Source of the DNA: Micromonospora peucetia
GTDB lineage: Bacteria; Actinomycetota; Actinomycetes; Mycobacteriales; Micromonosporaceae
Direction of reading: 5' to 3'
Assembly (NCBI RefSeq): GCF_900091625.1
Contig: NZ_FMIC01000002.1
Coordinates: forward strand, 1,178,001 to 1,242,000
DNA length: 64,000 nt
Shown here: one piece after another, positions 37,889 to 49,964 of the stretch
Position numbering within the stretch: the stretch's first letter is position 1
How the letters are laid out: each line of letters starts with the position of its first letter
Program-made: the position numbers and the translations under genes
The notes under the pieces: generated by a model
What the model was told of the DNA's origin: nothing
The model's database searches: none
Seen by the model: only the letters and a program-made list of their open reading frames with translations

Positions 37889-38607
37889 GTCGAATTCTCG
37901 TTCGCTAGAGATGGATGGATCATCAGGAACAGCCGACAGCCTAGACCTCCGACGGTGACGCTGCGCAACGTCGTTCCGGTAGCCGTCGGACCGCGCTGCG
38001 TCACGAATGCCCTGCTCGGAGCGGTCGTAGATCTGCGAGACAGCAGGTAGATCGCGGTCGGACGCTGTCATCTGCCCCACCCCTCCTACAACGCGTAACC
38101 GACTCGGCATCGGCGAAATCGATGTCGATCTCGAGAGCCGTCGTTCCGAATTGTCGCATTAGTCGGTCAGGTGAACTGACACTCCGACAATTACCCGACG
38201 ACCGCCCGACCGGGGGCACCGGAGACGGTCACACGCCCCGTCGCGAACCGAGCGCACCCCGTGTGCGTCCACGGCCACGGGTTACCCCGAACCCGGCCCG
38301 CACACGCCACTCCCGGAGGGCAACACCGCCCGCCGAGCCTCGGCAGGTGTCGCCGGGAGACGCGTCGCGCCTCGGGCAGGCGTCGCCGGGAACGCTCCGC
38401 GCGCCCGCGCCGCCGACCGGCGGGGCGTCTCCCCCGACTGTAGCGCTCCGACCGAACGCCCGCGACCAGCGGAAACGCCCCGTGGGCTGGTCGTTACCCG
38501 CAGGTTGCCCGCCCGTTACGGCGCGAGGGAAGAACGGCGGCCCGCCGACCGACGGCTGCCCGACTCCCAGGCGTGGTGAGAGCCGGACGGCCGACGGGTC
38601 GGCGTGA
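37889..38607. other. Long region without a confident gene
   Basis: 720 bases upstream of the M20 gene and downstream of the acyl-CoA mutase. It holds a possible alternative start (AGGAGGGG, then ATG at 38071, minus strand), a nested dyad at 38149-38192, and GC-rich sequence without codon structure. 38100-38195 is AT-richer and looks like a promoter region. Confidence 0.5.
38149..38192. promoter_or_regulatory. Nested inverted repeat, possible operator or hairpin
   Basis: AATTGTCG (38149-38156) and CGACAATT (38185-38192) enclose GTCAG/CTGAC (38166-38170/38176-38180). AT-rich for the region and upstream of the M20 gene. The binding protein is unknown. Confidence 0.4.
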
Positions 38608-40191
<1,584 letters not shown>

Positions 40192-40197
40192 TAGCGG

Positions 40198-40203
40198 ATG
40201 GTA
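40198..40203 (-). promoter_or_regulatory. -10 box TACCAT for the acyl-CoA mutase
   Basis: TACCAT on the minus strand, 6 nt before the ATG at 40191; leaderless layout. Confidence 0.5.
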
Positions 40204-40357
40204 GGACGCGCGACGGCGTCGGCGGGTGAGGGATACCGCACACCGGTCGGCGGACATCGACGAGAGGTGAACGTTCGGGTACGTACTGTTCAGTTCGGTA
40301 AACGTCCGCCGCGTCGGGTTTCGCATCGGGCGTCGGAACCAGCAAGATAGGGGGGTT

Positions 40358-42550
<2,193 letters not shown>

Positions 42551-42586
42551 ACGCGGGGGTGATCCGCCGGCGTGCTATCAAGAGAC

Positions 42587-44311
42587 ATGCCGGCGGACAC
42601 CACTGACATCGACGACATTCGCGACCGAGCCCGGCGCTGGCTCGACGACGACCCCGACCCGGCCAGCCGGGACGAGCTGCAGGCGGTGCTCGACCGCCTA
42701 CCGACGAGCGCCCCGGAGCTGGCCGACAGGTTCGCCGGCCCACTGACCTTCGGCACCGCCGGGCTGCGCGGCCCGCTGCGCGCCGGCCCGAACGGGATGA
42801 ACCTCGCGGTGGTCACCCAGGCCGCCGCCGGGCTGGTCGGCTGGCTCGCCGCCCAGGGCGGCTCCGGCCCCCTGGTGATCGGGTACGACGCCCGGTACGG
42901 CTCCCGTCAGTTCGCCGAACGGACCGCCCAGGTCGCCACCGGCGTGGGCCGCCCGGCGCTGCTGCTGCCCCGTCCGCTGCCCACCCCCGTGCTCGCCTAC
43001 GCGGTGCGCCACCTCGGGGCGGTCGCCGGGGTGATGGTGACCGCCAGCCACAACCCGCCCCAGGACAACGGCTACAAGGTCTACCTCGGCGCGGAGTTGG
43101 GCGGGGCACTCGGCGCGGGCGCCCAGATCGTGCCGCCGGCCGATGTCGGCATCGAGGCCGCGATCCGGTCGGTCGGCCCGCTGGCCGAGGTGCCCCTCGG
43201 GCCGGTCGGGCAGGTGCTCGGCGACGACCTGGTGGCCTCCTACGTGGAGCGGGCCACCGCCGTGATCGACCCGAACGGGTCGCGTGACCTGGCCGTGGCG
43301 TACACGCCGCTGCACGGGGTGGGCGCGGCGGTGCTCACCGCGGCGTTCGCCCGGGCGGGCTTCCCCGTGCCCGGGGTGGTGCCCGAGCAGGCGGAGCCGG
43401 ATCCGGCGTTCCCGACCGTCTCCTTCCCCAACCCGGAGGAGCCGGGGGCGGTGGACCGGCTGGTCGCGCTCGCCGAGGCGACCGGCGCGGACATCGCCAT
43501 CGCCAACGACCCGGACGCCGACCGCTGCGCGGTGGCCGTACGGGACACCGGCCCGGCGACGAGCGCGAGCGGCGAGGTCGCCGGGCCGAGCGAGCCGACC
43601 GGGGACCCGTCCGGCTGGCGGATGCTGCGCGGTGACGAGGTGGGCGTGCTGCTGGCCGACCACCTGATGCGGCGCGGCGTGACCGGCCTGTACGCCACCA
43701 CCATCGTGTCGTCGTCCCTGCTGCGGGCGATGTGTGCCGCCCGGGGCCTGCCGTACGACGAGACGCTGACCGGGTTCAAGTGGATCGTGCGGGCCGGCGG
43801 CGGGGCCGCGCCGCTGGTTTTCGGCTACGAGGAGGCGCTCGGCTACTGCGTCGCCCCGGAGCACGTACGCGACAAGGACGGCATCACCGCCGCGCTGACC
43901 GTGGCCGAGTTGGCCGCCGGGCTCAAGGCGCGGGGGCGCACCCTGACCGACCGGTTGGACGAACTGGCCGCCGAGTTCGGTGTGCACCACACGGACCAGC
44001 TCTCGGTGCGGGTGGACGACCTGCGGCTGATCGCCGACGCGATGGCCCGGATCCGGGCCGCGACGCCGACCACGCTGCTCGGGCAGCCGGTCACCGAGGC
44101 CCAGGACCTGCTGCCCGAGGCGGACGTGGTGATCCTGCGCACCGGCACCGCCCGGGTGGTGATCCGCCCCTCGGGCACCGAGCCGAAGCTCAAGGCGTAC
44201 CTGGAGGTGGTGGAGCCGGTCGCGGACGGCGACGTCACCGCGGCCCGCACCCGCGCCACGAACGCGGTCACCACCCTCCGCGCCGAGATCGCCACCACCC
44301 TGGCCCTCTGA
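42587..44311 (+). CDS. Phospho-sugar mutase (phosphoglucomutase/phosphomannomutase, PMM/PGM)
   Basis: 574 residues, the long PgmB2/PMM2-like alpha-D-phosphohexomutase type. N-terminal FGTAGLRGPLRAGPNGMN, active-site TASHNPP (Ser154 carries the phosphate), metal loop DPDADRC (about 306-312), sugar loop GYEEALGYC and phosphate loop RPSGTEPKLK near the end. It interconverts hexose 1- and 6-phosphates for cell-wall and glycogen precursors. An Ala/Gly/Ser/Pro-rich insert (about residues 318-342) separates the metal loop from GWRMLRGDEVG. ATG 42587 is preferred (MPADTTDIDD). Ends before a bidirectional hairpin. Confidence 0.92.
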   Translation: MPADTTDIDDIRDRARRWLDDDPDPASRDELQAVLDRLPTSAPELADRFAGPLTFGTAGLRGPLRAGPNGMNLAVVTQAAAGLVGWLAAQGGSGPLVIGYDARYGSRQFAERTAQVATGVGRPALLLPRPLPTPVLAYAVRHLGAVAGVMVTASHNPPQDNGYKVYLGAELGGALGAGAQIVPPADVGIEAAIRSVGPLAEVPLGPVGQVLGDDLVASYVERATAVIDPNGSRDLAVAYTPLHGVGAAVLTAAFARAGFPVPGVVPEQAEPDPAFPTVSFPNPEEPGAVDRLVALAEATGADIAIANDPDADRCAVAVRDTGPATSASGEVAGPSEPTGDPSGWRMLRGDEVGVLLADHLMRRGVTGLYATTIVSSSLLRAMCAARGLPYDETLTGFKWIVRAGGGAAPLVFGYEEALGYCVAPEHVRDKDGITAALTVAELAAGLKARGRTLTDRLDELAAEFGVHHTDQLSVRVDDLRLIADAMARIRAATPTTLLGQPVTEAQDLLPEADVVILRTGTARVVIRPSGTEPKLKAYLEVVEPVADGDVTAARTRATNAVTTLRAEIATTLAL

Positions 44312-44361
44312 CCCACCCCCACCATCCCACCCGAGGCCACCACCCGCGCCCCACCGTGTCG

Positions 44362-44414
44362 ATCAAGAGGTTTGCGTCAAGGAACGCGCTTCCCCGAGAC
44401 GCAACCCTCTTGAT
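44362..44414. terminator. Bidirectional hairpin terminator
   Basis: A 17-bp stem with one mismatch (44362-44378 with 44398-44414; ATCAAGAGG and TTGCGTC blocks), between the convergent phospho-sugar mutase and GPP34 genes. The AT content of the arms stands out from the flanks. Confidence 0.7.
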
Positions 44415-44511
44415 TCGCCGCAGCTGACGACCGACGGCGGCAGACAGCGGCGGTGCCAGGGGTAGGTGGTGGGGGTGGACGGGTGGCGGGGGTGGGTCGG
44501 TGGCGGGGTGG

Positions 44512-45189
44512 TCAGCGGCGGGGGCCCAGGGCGGCGTTGACGGCGTGGCCAAGGGCGGCCACGACGAGGCCGACCGAGGGGCGCACGACGGAGTCGTCCA
44601 GGCTGACGGTGCCGGAGAAGCCGGCGCCGCCGGCGATCTCCTCCAGCCGGTGCCGGGCCTCCCCGGCCGCGTCACCGGTCAGGCCGAGCGCCGGCTCCAT
44701 CCGCAGGACCGCGACCAGGGTGGCCAGGGCGGCGGTCCGCTCGTCGGGCAGTTCCCCGCTGGCCAGCGCCTCCGCCAGCCGGCGGCGGGTGTCCGCCTCG
44801 ACGGCCGGGTCCACCGTCGGGTAGCGGTGCACGTGGATGAAACCCAGCTCGGTCTCGTCGACGTCACGCACCACGCCCCGGGCGCACAGGTCGCCGAGGA
44901 TCCTGTCCCGCAGGCCGTGCCGCAGCCGCTGGACCCAGGACGCGGGGCTGCGCGGTAGGTCGGCGGCCATGCGGGCGAGAACCTCGTCGGCGAGCGGCTC
45001 GCCGATGGGCGTCGGGTCCACCGCCGCCAGGGACCCCTCGGAGTACACGATCCGCCCGGCCAGGGCCAGTTCGATCAACACCGCGGCAGCCATCCCCAGG
45101 TCGAGGCTGATCCGCGGCATGGTCGCCTTGCCGGTCTCGTCGTCGTACGCGAGGAGAAGCAGCTCTTCGGCGAGAGCAACACCAGTCAT
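44512..45189 (-). CDS. GPP34 (GOLPH3)-family phosphoprotein
   Basis: 225 residues of the GPP34/GOLPH3-like fold, common in actinobacteria. Starts TGVALAEELLLLAYDDETGK, continues LDLGMAAAVLIELALAGRIVYSEGSLAAVDPTPIGEPLADEVL, and has the WVQRLRHGLRDRILGDLCARGVVR block. In eukaryotes the fold binds phosphatidylinositol 4-phosphate; the bacterial role is unknown. ATG 45189 gives the family N-terminus. Alone on the minus strand beside upp. Confidence 0.88.
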   Translation of the reverse strand: MTGVALAEELLLLAYDDETGKATMPRISLDLGMAAAVLIELALAGRIVYSEGSLAAVDPTPIGEPLADEVLARMAADLPRSPASWVQRLRHGLRDRILGDLCARGVVRDVDETELGFIHVHRYPTVDPAVEADTRRRLAEALASGELPDERTAALATLVAVLRMEPALGLTGDAAGEARHRLEEIAGGAGFSGTVSLDDSVVRPSVGLVVAALGHAVNAALGPRR

Positions 45190-45267
45190 GGCCCGGAACG
45201 GTAGCGGCTGCGCGCATCCCACGCACGGACTCGCGCGTACGGACTCGCGTGCAGCCGCGCGGCGACC

Positions 45268-45900
45268 TCAGAAGCGGGGCATCCCACCGAACTGGCGGTC
45301 GCCGGCGTCGCCGAGCCCCGGCACGATGAACATCTGGTCGTTGAGACCCTCGTCGATCGAGGCGGTGACGAGGCGCAACGGCAGGCCGGAGCGCTCCAGC
45401 TTCTCGATGCCGACGGGTGCGGCGAGCACGCAGAGCACGGTGATGTCGGTACAGCCCCGGTCGGCCAGCAGCCGGCAGCAGTGCTCCAGCGAGCCGCCGG
45501 TGGCGAGCATCGGGTCGAGCACCAGCACCGGCAGGCCGCTGAGATCACGCGGCAGCGACTCCATGTAGGCGCGCGGCTCGTACGTCTCCTCGTCGCGGGC
45601 CAGGCCGACGAAGCCCATCGAGGACTCCGGCAGCAGGCCGAGCGCGGCGTCGGCCATGCCCAGGCCGGCCCGCAGCACCGGCACGAGCAGCGGCGGATTG
45701 GCCAGCCGGGTGCCCTCGGTGCCGGTGACAGGGGTCTGCACCGGGTACTTCTCGACGGGGAACGAGCGCGCGGCCTCGTACACCAGCATGGTGGTGAGTT
45801 CGTGCAGCGCCGCCCGGAAAGAGGAGGAATCGGTGCGCGCGTCCCGCATGGCGGTCAGCCGCGACTGGGCGAGCGGATGGTCAATGACGTGTACGTCCAC
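45268..45900 (-). CDS. upp: Uracil phosphoribosyltransferase
   Basis: Makes UMP from uracil and PRPP for pyrimidine salvage. 210 residues, usual length. PRPP-binding loop [13 protein letters not shown] (about 125-137), uracil-site [14 protein letters not shown] near the C-terminus, [11 protein letters not shown] in the middle. The GTG at 45900 gives [27 protein letters not shown] box lies 8 nt upstream. Divergent from deoC, another nucleoside-salvage gene, so the pair may be linked metabolically. Confidence 0.95.
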   Translation of the reverse strand: MDVHVIDHPLAQSRLTAMRDARTDSSSFRAALHELTTMLVYEAARSFPVEKYPVQTPVTGTEGTRLANPPLLVPVLRAGLGMADAALGLLPESSMGFVGLARDEETYEPRAYMESLPRDLSGLPVLVLDPMLATGGSLEHCCRLLADRGCTDITVLCVLAAPVGIEKLERSGLPLRLVTASIDEGLNDQMFIVPGLGDAGDRQFGGMPRF

Positions 45901-45908
45901 GATCGCTC

Positions 45909-45914
45909 AACCTA
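45909..45914 (-). promoter_or_regulatory. -10 box TAGGTT for upp
   Basis: TAGGTT on the minus strand, 8 nt before the GTG at 45900; a leaderless or nearly leaderless transcript. Confidence 0.45.
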
Positions 45915-46020
45915 CCTGTCCGGCCGTGCCCGCACTGCGGCTGCGGGCGGACCAGCGACCTCGCTCACCACCGGACCGGCAGGCGGCACCGTGACCAAGA
46001 TCACTCGTCGGTCGGATGCG

Positions 46021-46026
46021 TAGACT
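46021..46026 (+). promoter_or_regulatory. -10 box TAGACT for deoC
   Basis: TAGACT lies 7 nt before the ATG at 46034; leaderless layout. Confidence 0.5.
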
Positions 46027-46033
46027 CCGGTGT

Positions 46034-46993
46034 ATGACGGCGACAGCGACGTCGGCCCGGTCGGAGCTCTCCGAGTTGGGACGATCCGAGACCGCTCTGC
46101 GGACCTTCCTGCACGGCCTGCCGGGCGTGGACCAGGTCGGCGCGGAGCAGCGGGCGGCACAGCTCGGCACCCGCTCCATCAAGACCACCGCCAAGGCCCA
46201 GGCCATCGACCTGGCGATCCGGATGGTCGACCTGACCACACTGGAGGGGGCTGACACCCCCGGCAAGGTGCGGGCCCTCGCGGCCAAGGCGCTGCGCCCC
46301 GACCCGGCCGACCCGTCCTGCCCGCACGTCGGCGCGGTCTGCGTCTACCCGGCGATGGTCCCGCACGTGGCCGAGGTGCTGCGCGGAAGTGACGTGCACC
46401 TGGCCAGCGTGGCGACCGCCTTCCCGTCGGGCCAGGCCCCGCTGGAGGTCAAGCTCGCCGACACCCGGGCCGCCGTGGCGGCCGGGGCCGACGAGATCGA
46501 CATGGTGATCAACCGGGGGGCCTTCCTCGCCGGCCGGTACAAGGAGGTCTACGACGAGATCGTGGCCACCAAGGAGGCCTGCGGGGACGCCCACCTCAAG
46601 GTCATCCTGGAGACCGGCGAGCTGGCCACCTACGACAACGTGCGGCGTGCCTCCTGGCTGGCCATGCTGGCCGGCGGCGACTTCATCAAGACCTCCACCG
46701 GCAAGGTCCCGGTCGCGGCCACCCTGCCGGTGACCCTGGTGATGCTGGAGGCGGTCCGCGACTTCCGCGCCGCCACCGGGCGGCAGGTCGGCGTGAAGCC
46801 GGCCGGCGGCATCAAGACCACCAAGGACGCGATCAAGTACCTGGTGATGGTCAACGAGACCGTCGGCGCGGACTGGCTCGACCCGGACTGGTTCCGCTTC
46901 GGCGCGTCCAGCCTGCTCAACGACCTGCTGATGCAGCGCACCAAGCTGACGACCGGCACCTACTCCGGTCCCGACTACTTCACCCTGGACTGA
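46034..46993 (+). CDS. deoC: Deoxyribose-phosphate aldolase
   Basis: Splits 2-deoxyribose 5-phosphate to glyceraldehyde 3-phosphate and acetaldehyde. 319 residues; Schiff-base Lys219 in GGDFIKTSTGK, proton-relay Lys255 in VGVKPAGGIKT and Asp156 in DEIDMVINRGAF. Slightly longer than the E. coli enzyme because of an N-terminal extension (about 1-50). ATG 46034 is leaderless after TAGACT. Followed after 6 nt by two aldehyde dehydrogenase genes that would oxidise the acetaldehyde, forming an operon ended by a 24-bp hairpin. Confidence 0.95.
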   Translation: MTATATSARSELSELGRSETALRTFLHGLPGVDQVGAEQRAAQLGTRSIKTTAKAQAIDLAIRMVDLTTLEGADTPGKVRALAAKALRPDPADPSCPHVGAVCVYPAMVPHVAEVLRGSDVHLASVATAFPSGQAPLEVKLADTRAAVAAGADEIDMVINRGAFLAGRYKEVYDEIVATKEACGDAHLKVILETGELATYDNVRRASWLAMLAGGDFIKTSTGKVPVAATLPVTLVMLEAVRDFRAATGRQVGVKPAGGIKTTKDAIKYLVMVNETVGADWLDPDWFRFGASSLLNDLLMQRTKLTTGTYSGPDYFTLD

Positions 46994-46999
46994 GAGCCG

Positions 47000-48433
47000 A
47001 TGTTGTTCGAATACGCACCCGCCCCCGAGTCCCGCTCGGTGGTGGACATCAGAACCTCCTACGGGCTGTTCATCAACGGGGAGTTCGTCGCCCCCGCCGA
47101 CGGCGGCAGCTTCAAGTCGATCAACCCGGCCTCCGAGGAGGTGCTCGCCGAGGTCGCCGAGGCCGGCGCGCAGGACGTGGAGCGTGCGGTCCGCGCCGCC
47201 CGGAAGGCGTACGACAAGGTCTGGGGCCCGATGCCGGGCCGGGACCGGGCCAAGTACCTGTTCCGGATCGCCCGGCTCGTCCAGGAGCGCTCCCGCGAGC
47301 TGGCCGTGCTGGAGTCGCTGGACAACGGCAAGCCGATCAGGGAGTCCCGCGACGTCGACCTGCCCCTGGTCGCCGCGCACTTCTTCTACTACGCCGGCTG
47401 GGCCGACAAGCTGGAGCACGCCGGGTTCGGCGCGAGCCCGCGACCGCTCGGCGTGGCGGCGCAGGTCATCCCGTGGAACTTCCCGCTGCTGATGCTGGCG
47501 TGGAAGATCGCCCCGGCGCTGGCCGCCGGCAACACGGTGGTGCTGAAGCCGGCCGAGACGACCCCGCTGACCGCGCTGCTCTTCGCCGAGATCTGCCAGC
47601 AGGCCGACCTGCCGGCCGGCGTGGTCAACATCGTCACCGGCGCCGGCGACACCGGCCGCGCGCTGGTCGAGCACCCCGGCGTGGACAAGGTCGCCTTCAC
47701 CGGCTCGACCGAGGTGGGCCGGGCCATCGCCCGCTCGGTGGCCGGCACCCGCAAGAAGCTCACCCTGGAACTGGGCGGCAAGGCGGCCAACATCGTCTTC
47801 GACGACGCCCCGGTCGACCAGGCCGTCGAGGGCATCGTCAACGGGATCTTCTTCAACCAGGGGCACGTCTGCTGCGCCGGCTCCCGGCTGCTCGTTCAGG
47901 AGAACGTCGCCGACCGGGTGCTGGAGTCGCTGAAGCGCCGGATGGCCCAGCTACGAGTCGGCGACCCGCTGGACAAGAACACCGACATCGGCGCGATCAA
48001 CTCGGCCGCCCAGCTGGCGCGGATCCGGGAGCTGTCCGAGGCCGGGGCCGCCGAGGGCGCGGAGCGCTGGTCGCCGCCGTGCGAGCTGCCGGAGCGCGGC
48101 TTCTGGTTCGCGCCGACGATCTTCACCGGGGTCACCCAGGCACACCGGATCGCCCGCGAGGAGATCTTCGGCCCGGTGCTGTCCGTGCTGACGTTCCGCA
48201 CCCCGGCCGAGGCCGTCGAGAAGGCCAACAACACGCCGTACGGGCTGTCGGCCGGAATCTGGACCGACAAGGGCTCCCGGATCCTGTGGATGGCCGACCG
48301 GCTGCGCGCCGGCGTCGTCTGGGCCAACACGTTCAACAAGTTCGACCCCACCTCGCCGTTCGGCGGCTACAAGGAGTCGGGCTACGGTCGCGAGGGCGGC
48401 CGGCACGGGCTGGAGGGCTACCTCAATGTCTGA
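47000..48433 (+). CDS. Aldehyde dehydrogenase (complete)
   Basis: 477 residues, full family length. NAD-binding part with WNFPLLMLAWKIAPALAAGN, KPAE and FTGSTEVGRAI; general-base Glu in LTLELGGKAAN; nucleophile Cys291 in NQGHVCCAG; C-terminal EIFGPVLSV and FNKFDPTSPFGGYKESGYGREGG. In this operon it probably oxidises the acetaldehyde from DeoC. ATG 47000 is 6 nt after the deoC stop. Its stop overlaps the next gene by 8 nt (ATGTCTGA). Confidence 0.93.
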   Translation: MLFEYAPAPESRSVVDIRTSYGLFINGEFVAPADGGSFKSINPASEEVLAEVAEAGAQDVERAVRAARKAYDKVWGPMPGRDRAKYLFRIARLVQERSRELAVLESLDNGKPIRESRDVDLPLVAAHFFYYAGWADKLEHAGFGASPRPLGVAAQVIPWNFPLLMLAWKIAPALAAGNTVVLKPAETTPLTALLFAEICQQADLPAGVVNIVTGAGDTGRALVEHPGVDKVAFTGSTEVGRAIARSVAGTRKKLTLELGGKAANIVFDDAPVDQAVEGIVNGIFFNQGHVCCAGSRLLVQENVADRVLESLKRRMAQLRVGDPLDKNTDIGAINSAAQLARIRELSEAGAAEGAERWSPPCELPERGFWFAPTIFTGVTQAHRIAREEIFGPVLSVLTFRTPAEAVEKANNTPYGLSAGIWTDKGSRILWMADRLRAGVVWANTFNKFDPTSPFGGYKESGYGREGGRHGLEGYLNV

Positions 48434-49265
48434 GCGGGTCGCGGTACGCAAGACGTACAAGCTCTTCATCGGCGGGAAGTTCCCGCGCAGCGAGTCGGGA
48501 CGGTCGTATCTCGTGCAATCCGGCAGCGACGGTACCGCGAACGTGTCCCTTGCCTCCCGGAAGGACGCGCGGGACGCGGTCGTCGCCGCCCGCGCCGCCG
48601 TCAAGGGCTGGGCCGGGGCGACCGCGTACAACCGGGGTCAGATCCTCTACCGGGTCGCCGAGATGCTGGAGGGCCGACGCGAGCAGTTCGTCGCCCTCGG
48701 CGTGCCCGGCGACGAGGTCGACGCGGCCGTGGACCGCTGGGTCTGGTACGCCGGCTGGTCCGACAAGCTCCCCCAGGTGTACGGCGGCGCCAACCCGGTC
48801 GCCGGGCCGTACTTCAACCTGTCGGCGCCCGAGCCGACCGGCGTGGTGGCCGTGGTGGCTCCCGAGTCCCCGGCACTGCTCGGCCTGGTCAGCGTGATCG
48901 CCCCGGCGATCGTCACCGGCAACACCGTGGTGGTGGCGACCTCACCGACGCAGCCCCTGGCGGCGGTCACCCTGGCCGAGGTGCTCGCCACCTCCGACCT
49001 GCCCGGCGGCGTGGTCAACCTGCTCACCGGGCGGATCACCGAGACCGTGCCGGCGCTGGCCGCCCACATGGACGTCAACGCCATCGACCTGACCGGGGTG
49101 GCCGACGCCGAGCTGGCGACGGAGCTGGAGGTGAAGGCGGCGCAGAACCTCAAGCGGGTGCTTCGGCCGGCCCCGGCCGACCACGACTGGTCCGCCGACC
49201 CGGGTATCACCCGGATGACCGCGCTGCTGGAGACGAAGACGGTCTGGCATCCCAAGGGGGTGTGA
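48426..49265 (+). CDS. Half-length aldehyde dehydrogenase-like protein without the catalytic domain
   Basis: 279 residues, against about 480 for the family. It has the N-terminal NAD-binding half (YKLFIGGKFPRSESGRSYLV; EPTGVVAVVAPESPALLGLVSVIAPAIVTGN; LPGGVVNLLTG), then a divergent tail (ATELEVKAAQNLKRVLRPAP) in place of the ELGGK and catalytic Cys regions. Neither the Glu nor the Cys nucleophile exists. It overlaps the complete dehydrogenase by 8 nt, so the two are made together and the short form is probably a structural or regulatory partner. The reading frame is intact, so it is not an obvious pseudogene. Confidence 0.85.
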   Translation: MSERVAVRKTYKLFIGGKFPRSESGRSYLVQSGSDGTANVSLASRKDARDAVVAARAAVKGWAGATAYNRGQILYRVAEMLEGRREQFVALGVPGDEVDAAVDRWVWYAGWSDKLPQVYGGANPVAGPYFNLSAPEPTGVVAVVAPESPALLGLVSVIAPAIVTGNTVVVATSPTQPLAAVTLAEVLATSDLPGGVVNLLTGRITETVPALAAHMDVNAIDLTGVADAELATELEVKAAQNLKRVLRPAPADHDWSADPGITRMTALLETKTVWHPKGV

Positions 49266-49280
49266 CGGGTTCTGGCCGGG

Positions 49281-49354
49281 GGTTTTCCGGGGAGCCCCGC
49301 CCGCTCCGGGCGGTCAGGCTTGATCCCTGCGCGGGCGGGGCTCCCCGGAAAACC
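49281..49354 (+). terminator. Strong hairpin terminator of the deoC operon
   Basis: Perfect 24-bp inverted repeat (49281-49304 with 49331-49354; core TTTTCCGGGGAGCCCC) with a 26-nt loop, starting 15 nt after the stop of the last gene. The longest perfect stem seen in the window. Confidence 0.75.
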
Positions 49355-49381
49355 GTCCGCGGGCAGGTCCGCGGGAGAGGC

Positions 49382-49429
49382 TCAGCTCAGGGGTGCTGCC
49401 TTGGGAAGGGTCAGCTCTGGTGTGCTGCC
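49382..49429. repeat. Short direct repeat upstream of blaI
   Basis: TCAGCTCAGGGGTGCTGCC (49382-49400) and TCAGCTCTGGTGTGCTGCC (49411-49429), 17 of 19 identical, 29 nt apart. Role unknown. Confidence 0.5.
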
Positions 49430-49470
49430 GTGACATGGGCGCTCGGATGTGCTGGTGGGGAATGGGTCTA

Positions 49471-49483
49471 CTACCGGGGGTAG
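49471..49483. promoter_or_regulatory. Candidate BlaI operator in its own promoter
   Basis: Palindrome CTACC-GGG-GGTAG. It overlaps the -10 box TAGGAT (49481-49486) of blaI. CTAC/GTAG half-sites resemble those of BlaI/MecI-type repressors, so autorepression is inferred. Confidence 0.55.
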
Positions 49484-49486
49484 GAT
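49481..49486 (+). promoter_or_regulatory. -10 box TAGGAT for blaI
   Basis: TAGGAT lies 6 nt before the GTG at 49493; leaderless layout, covered by the palindrome at 49471. Confidence 0.5.
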
Positions 49487-49492
49487 TGCGGC

Positions 49493-49954
49493 GTGACTCG
49501 GCTTGGTGATCTCGAACGTGCGGTGATGGACGTGCTGTGGGACTCGGTCCCGGGGCCGTCGGACGGGATCACCGTGCGGGAGGTGGCCGACGCGCTCGAC
49601 GGCCGCGAACTGGCGTACACGACGGTGATGACCGTGCTGGACCGGCTCGCCGGCAAGGGCATGGTGCAGCGCGAGCGGGAGGGGCGGGCCTGGCGTTACC
49701 GGGCCGCCGCCAGTCGCGAGGCACACATCGCCCAGCTCATGCTCGACGCCCTCGATCTCGGCGGCAGCCGGGACGCCGCGCTGGTGCGCTTCGCCCGTTC
49801 GGTGACCGGCACCGAGGCCGAGGTGCTGCGCGCCGCCCTCGGGGCCGAGGCCGACGGGACCGGAAGCGGTGCCGCGCTGACCGACCGGGTCGAGGCGCCC
49901 TCGGCCGACGGGGTCGGCCAAGGGCCCCGGGTCGACAAGGCAGCGGACCGGTAG
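49493..49954 (+). CDS. blaI: BlaI/MecI/CopY-family repressor
   Basis: 153 residues. The winged helix (about 1-75: LGDLERAVMDVLWDS, TVREVADALDGRELAYTTVMTVLDRLAGKGMVQREREGRAWRYRAAAS) is the BlaI/MecI type, followed by a short dimerisation helix and a low-complexity tail. In the family, cleavage by a partner M56 protease relieves repression; that partner follows 10 nt downstream. Immediately after lies the cytochrome bd operon, a plausible target. GTG 49493 is leaderless with the -10 under a CTAC/GTAG palindrome. Confidence 0.92.
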   Translation: MTRLGDLERAVMDVLWDSVPGPSDGITVREVADALDGRELAYTTVMTVLDRLAGKGMVQREREGRAWRYRAAASREAHIAQLMLDALDLGGSRDAALVRFARSVTGTEAEVLRAALGAEADGTGSGAALTDRVEAPSADGVGQGPRVDKAADR

Positions 49955-49964
49955 GGCGGCGGTC

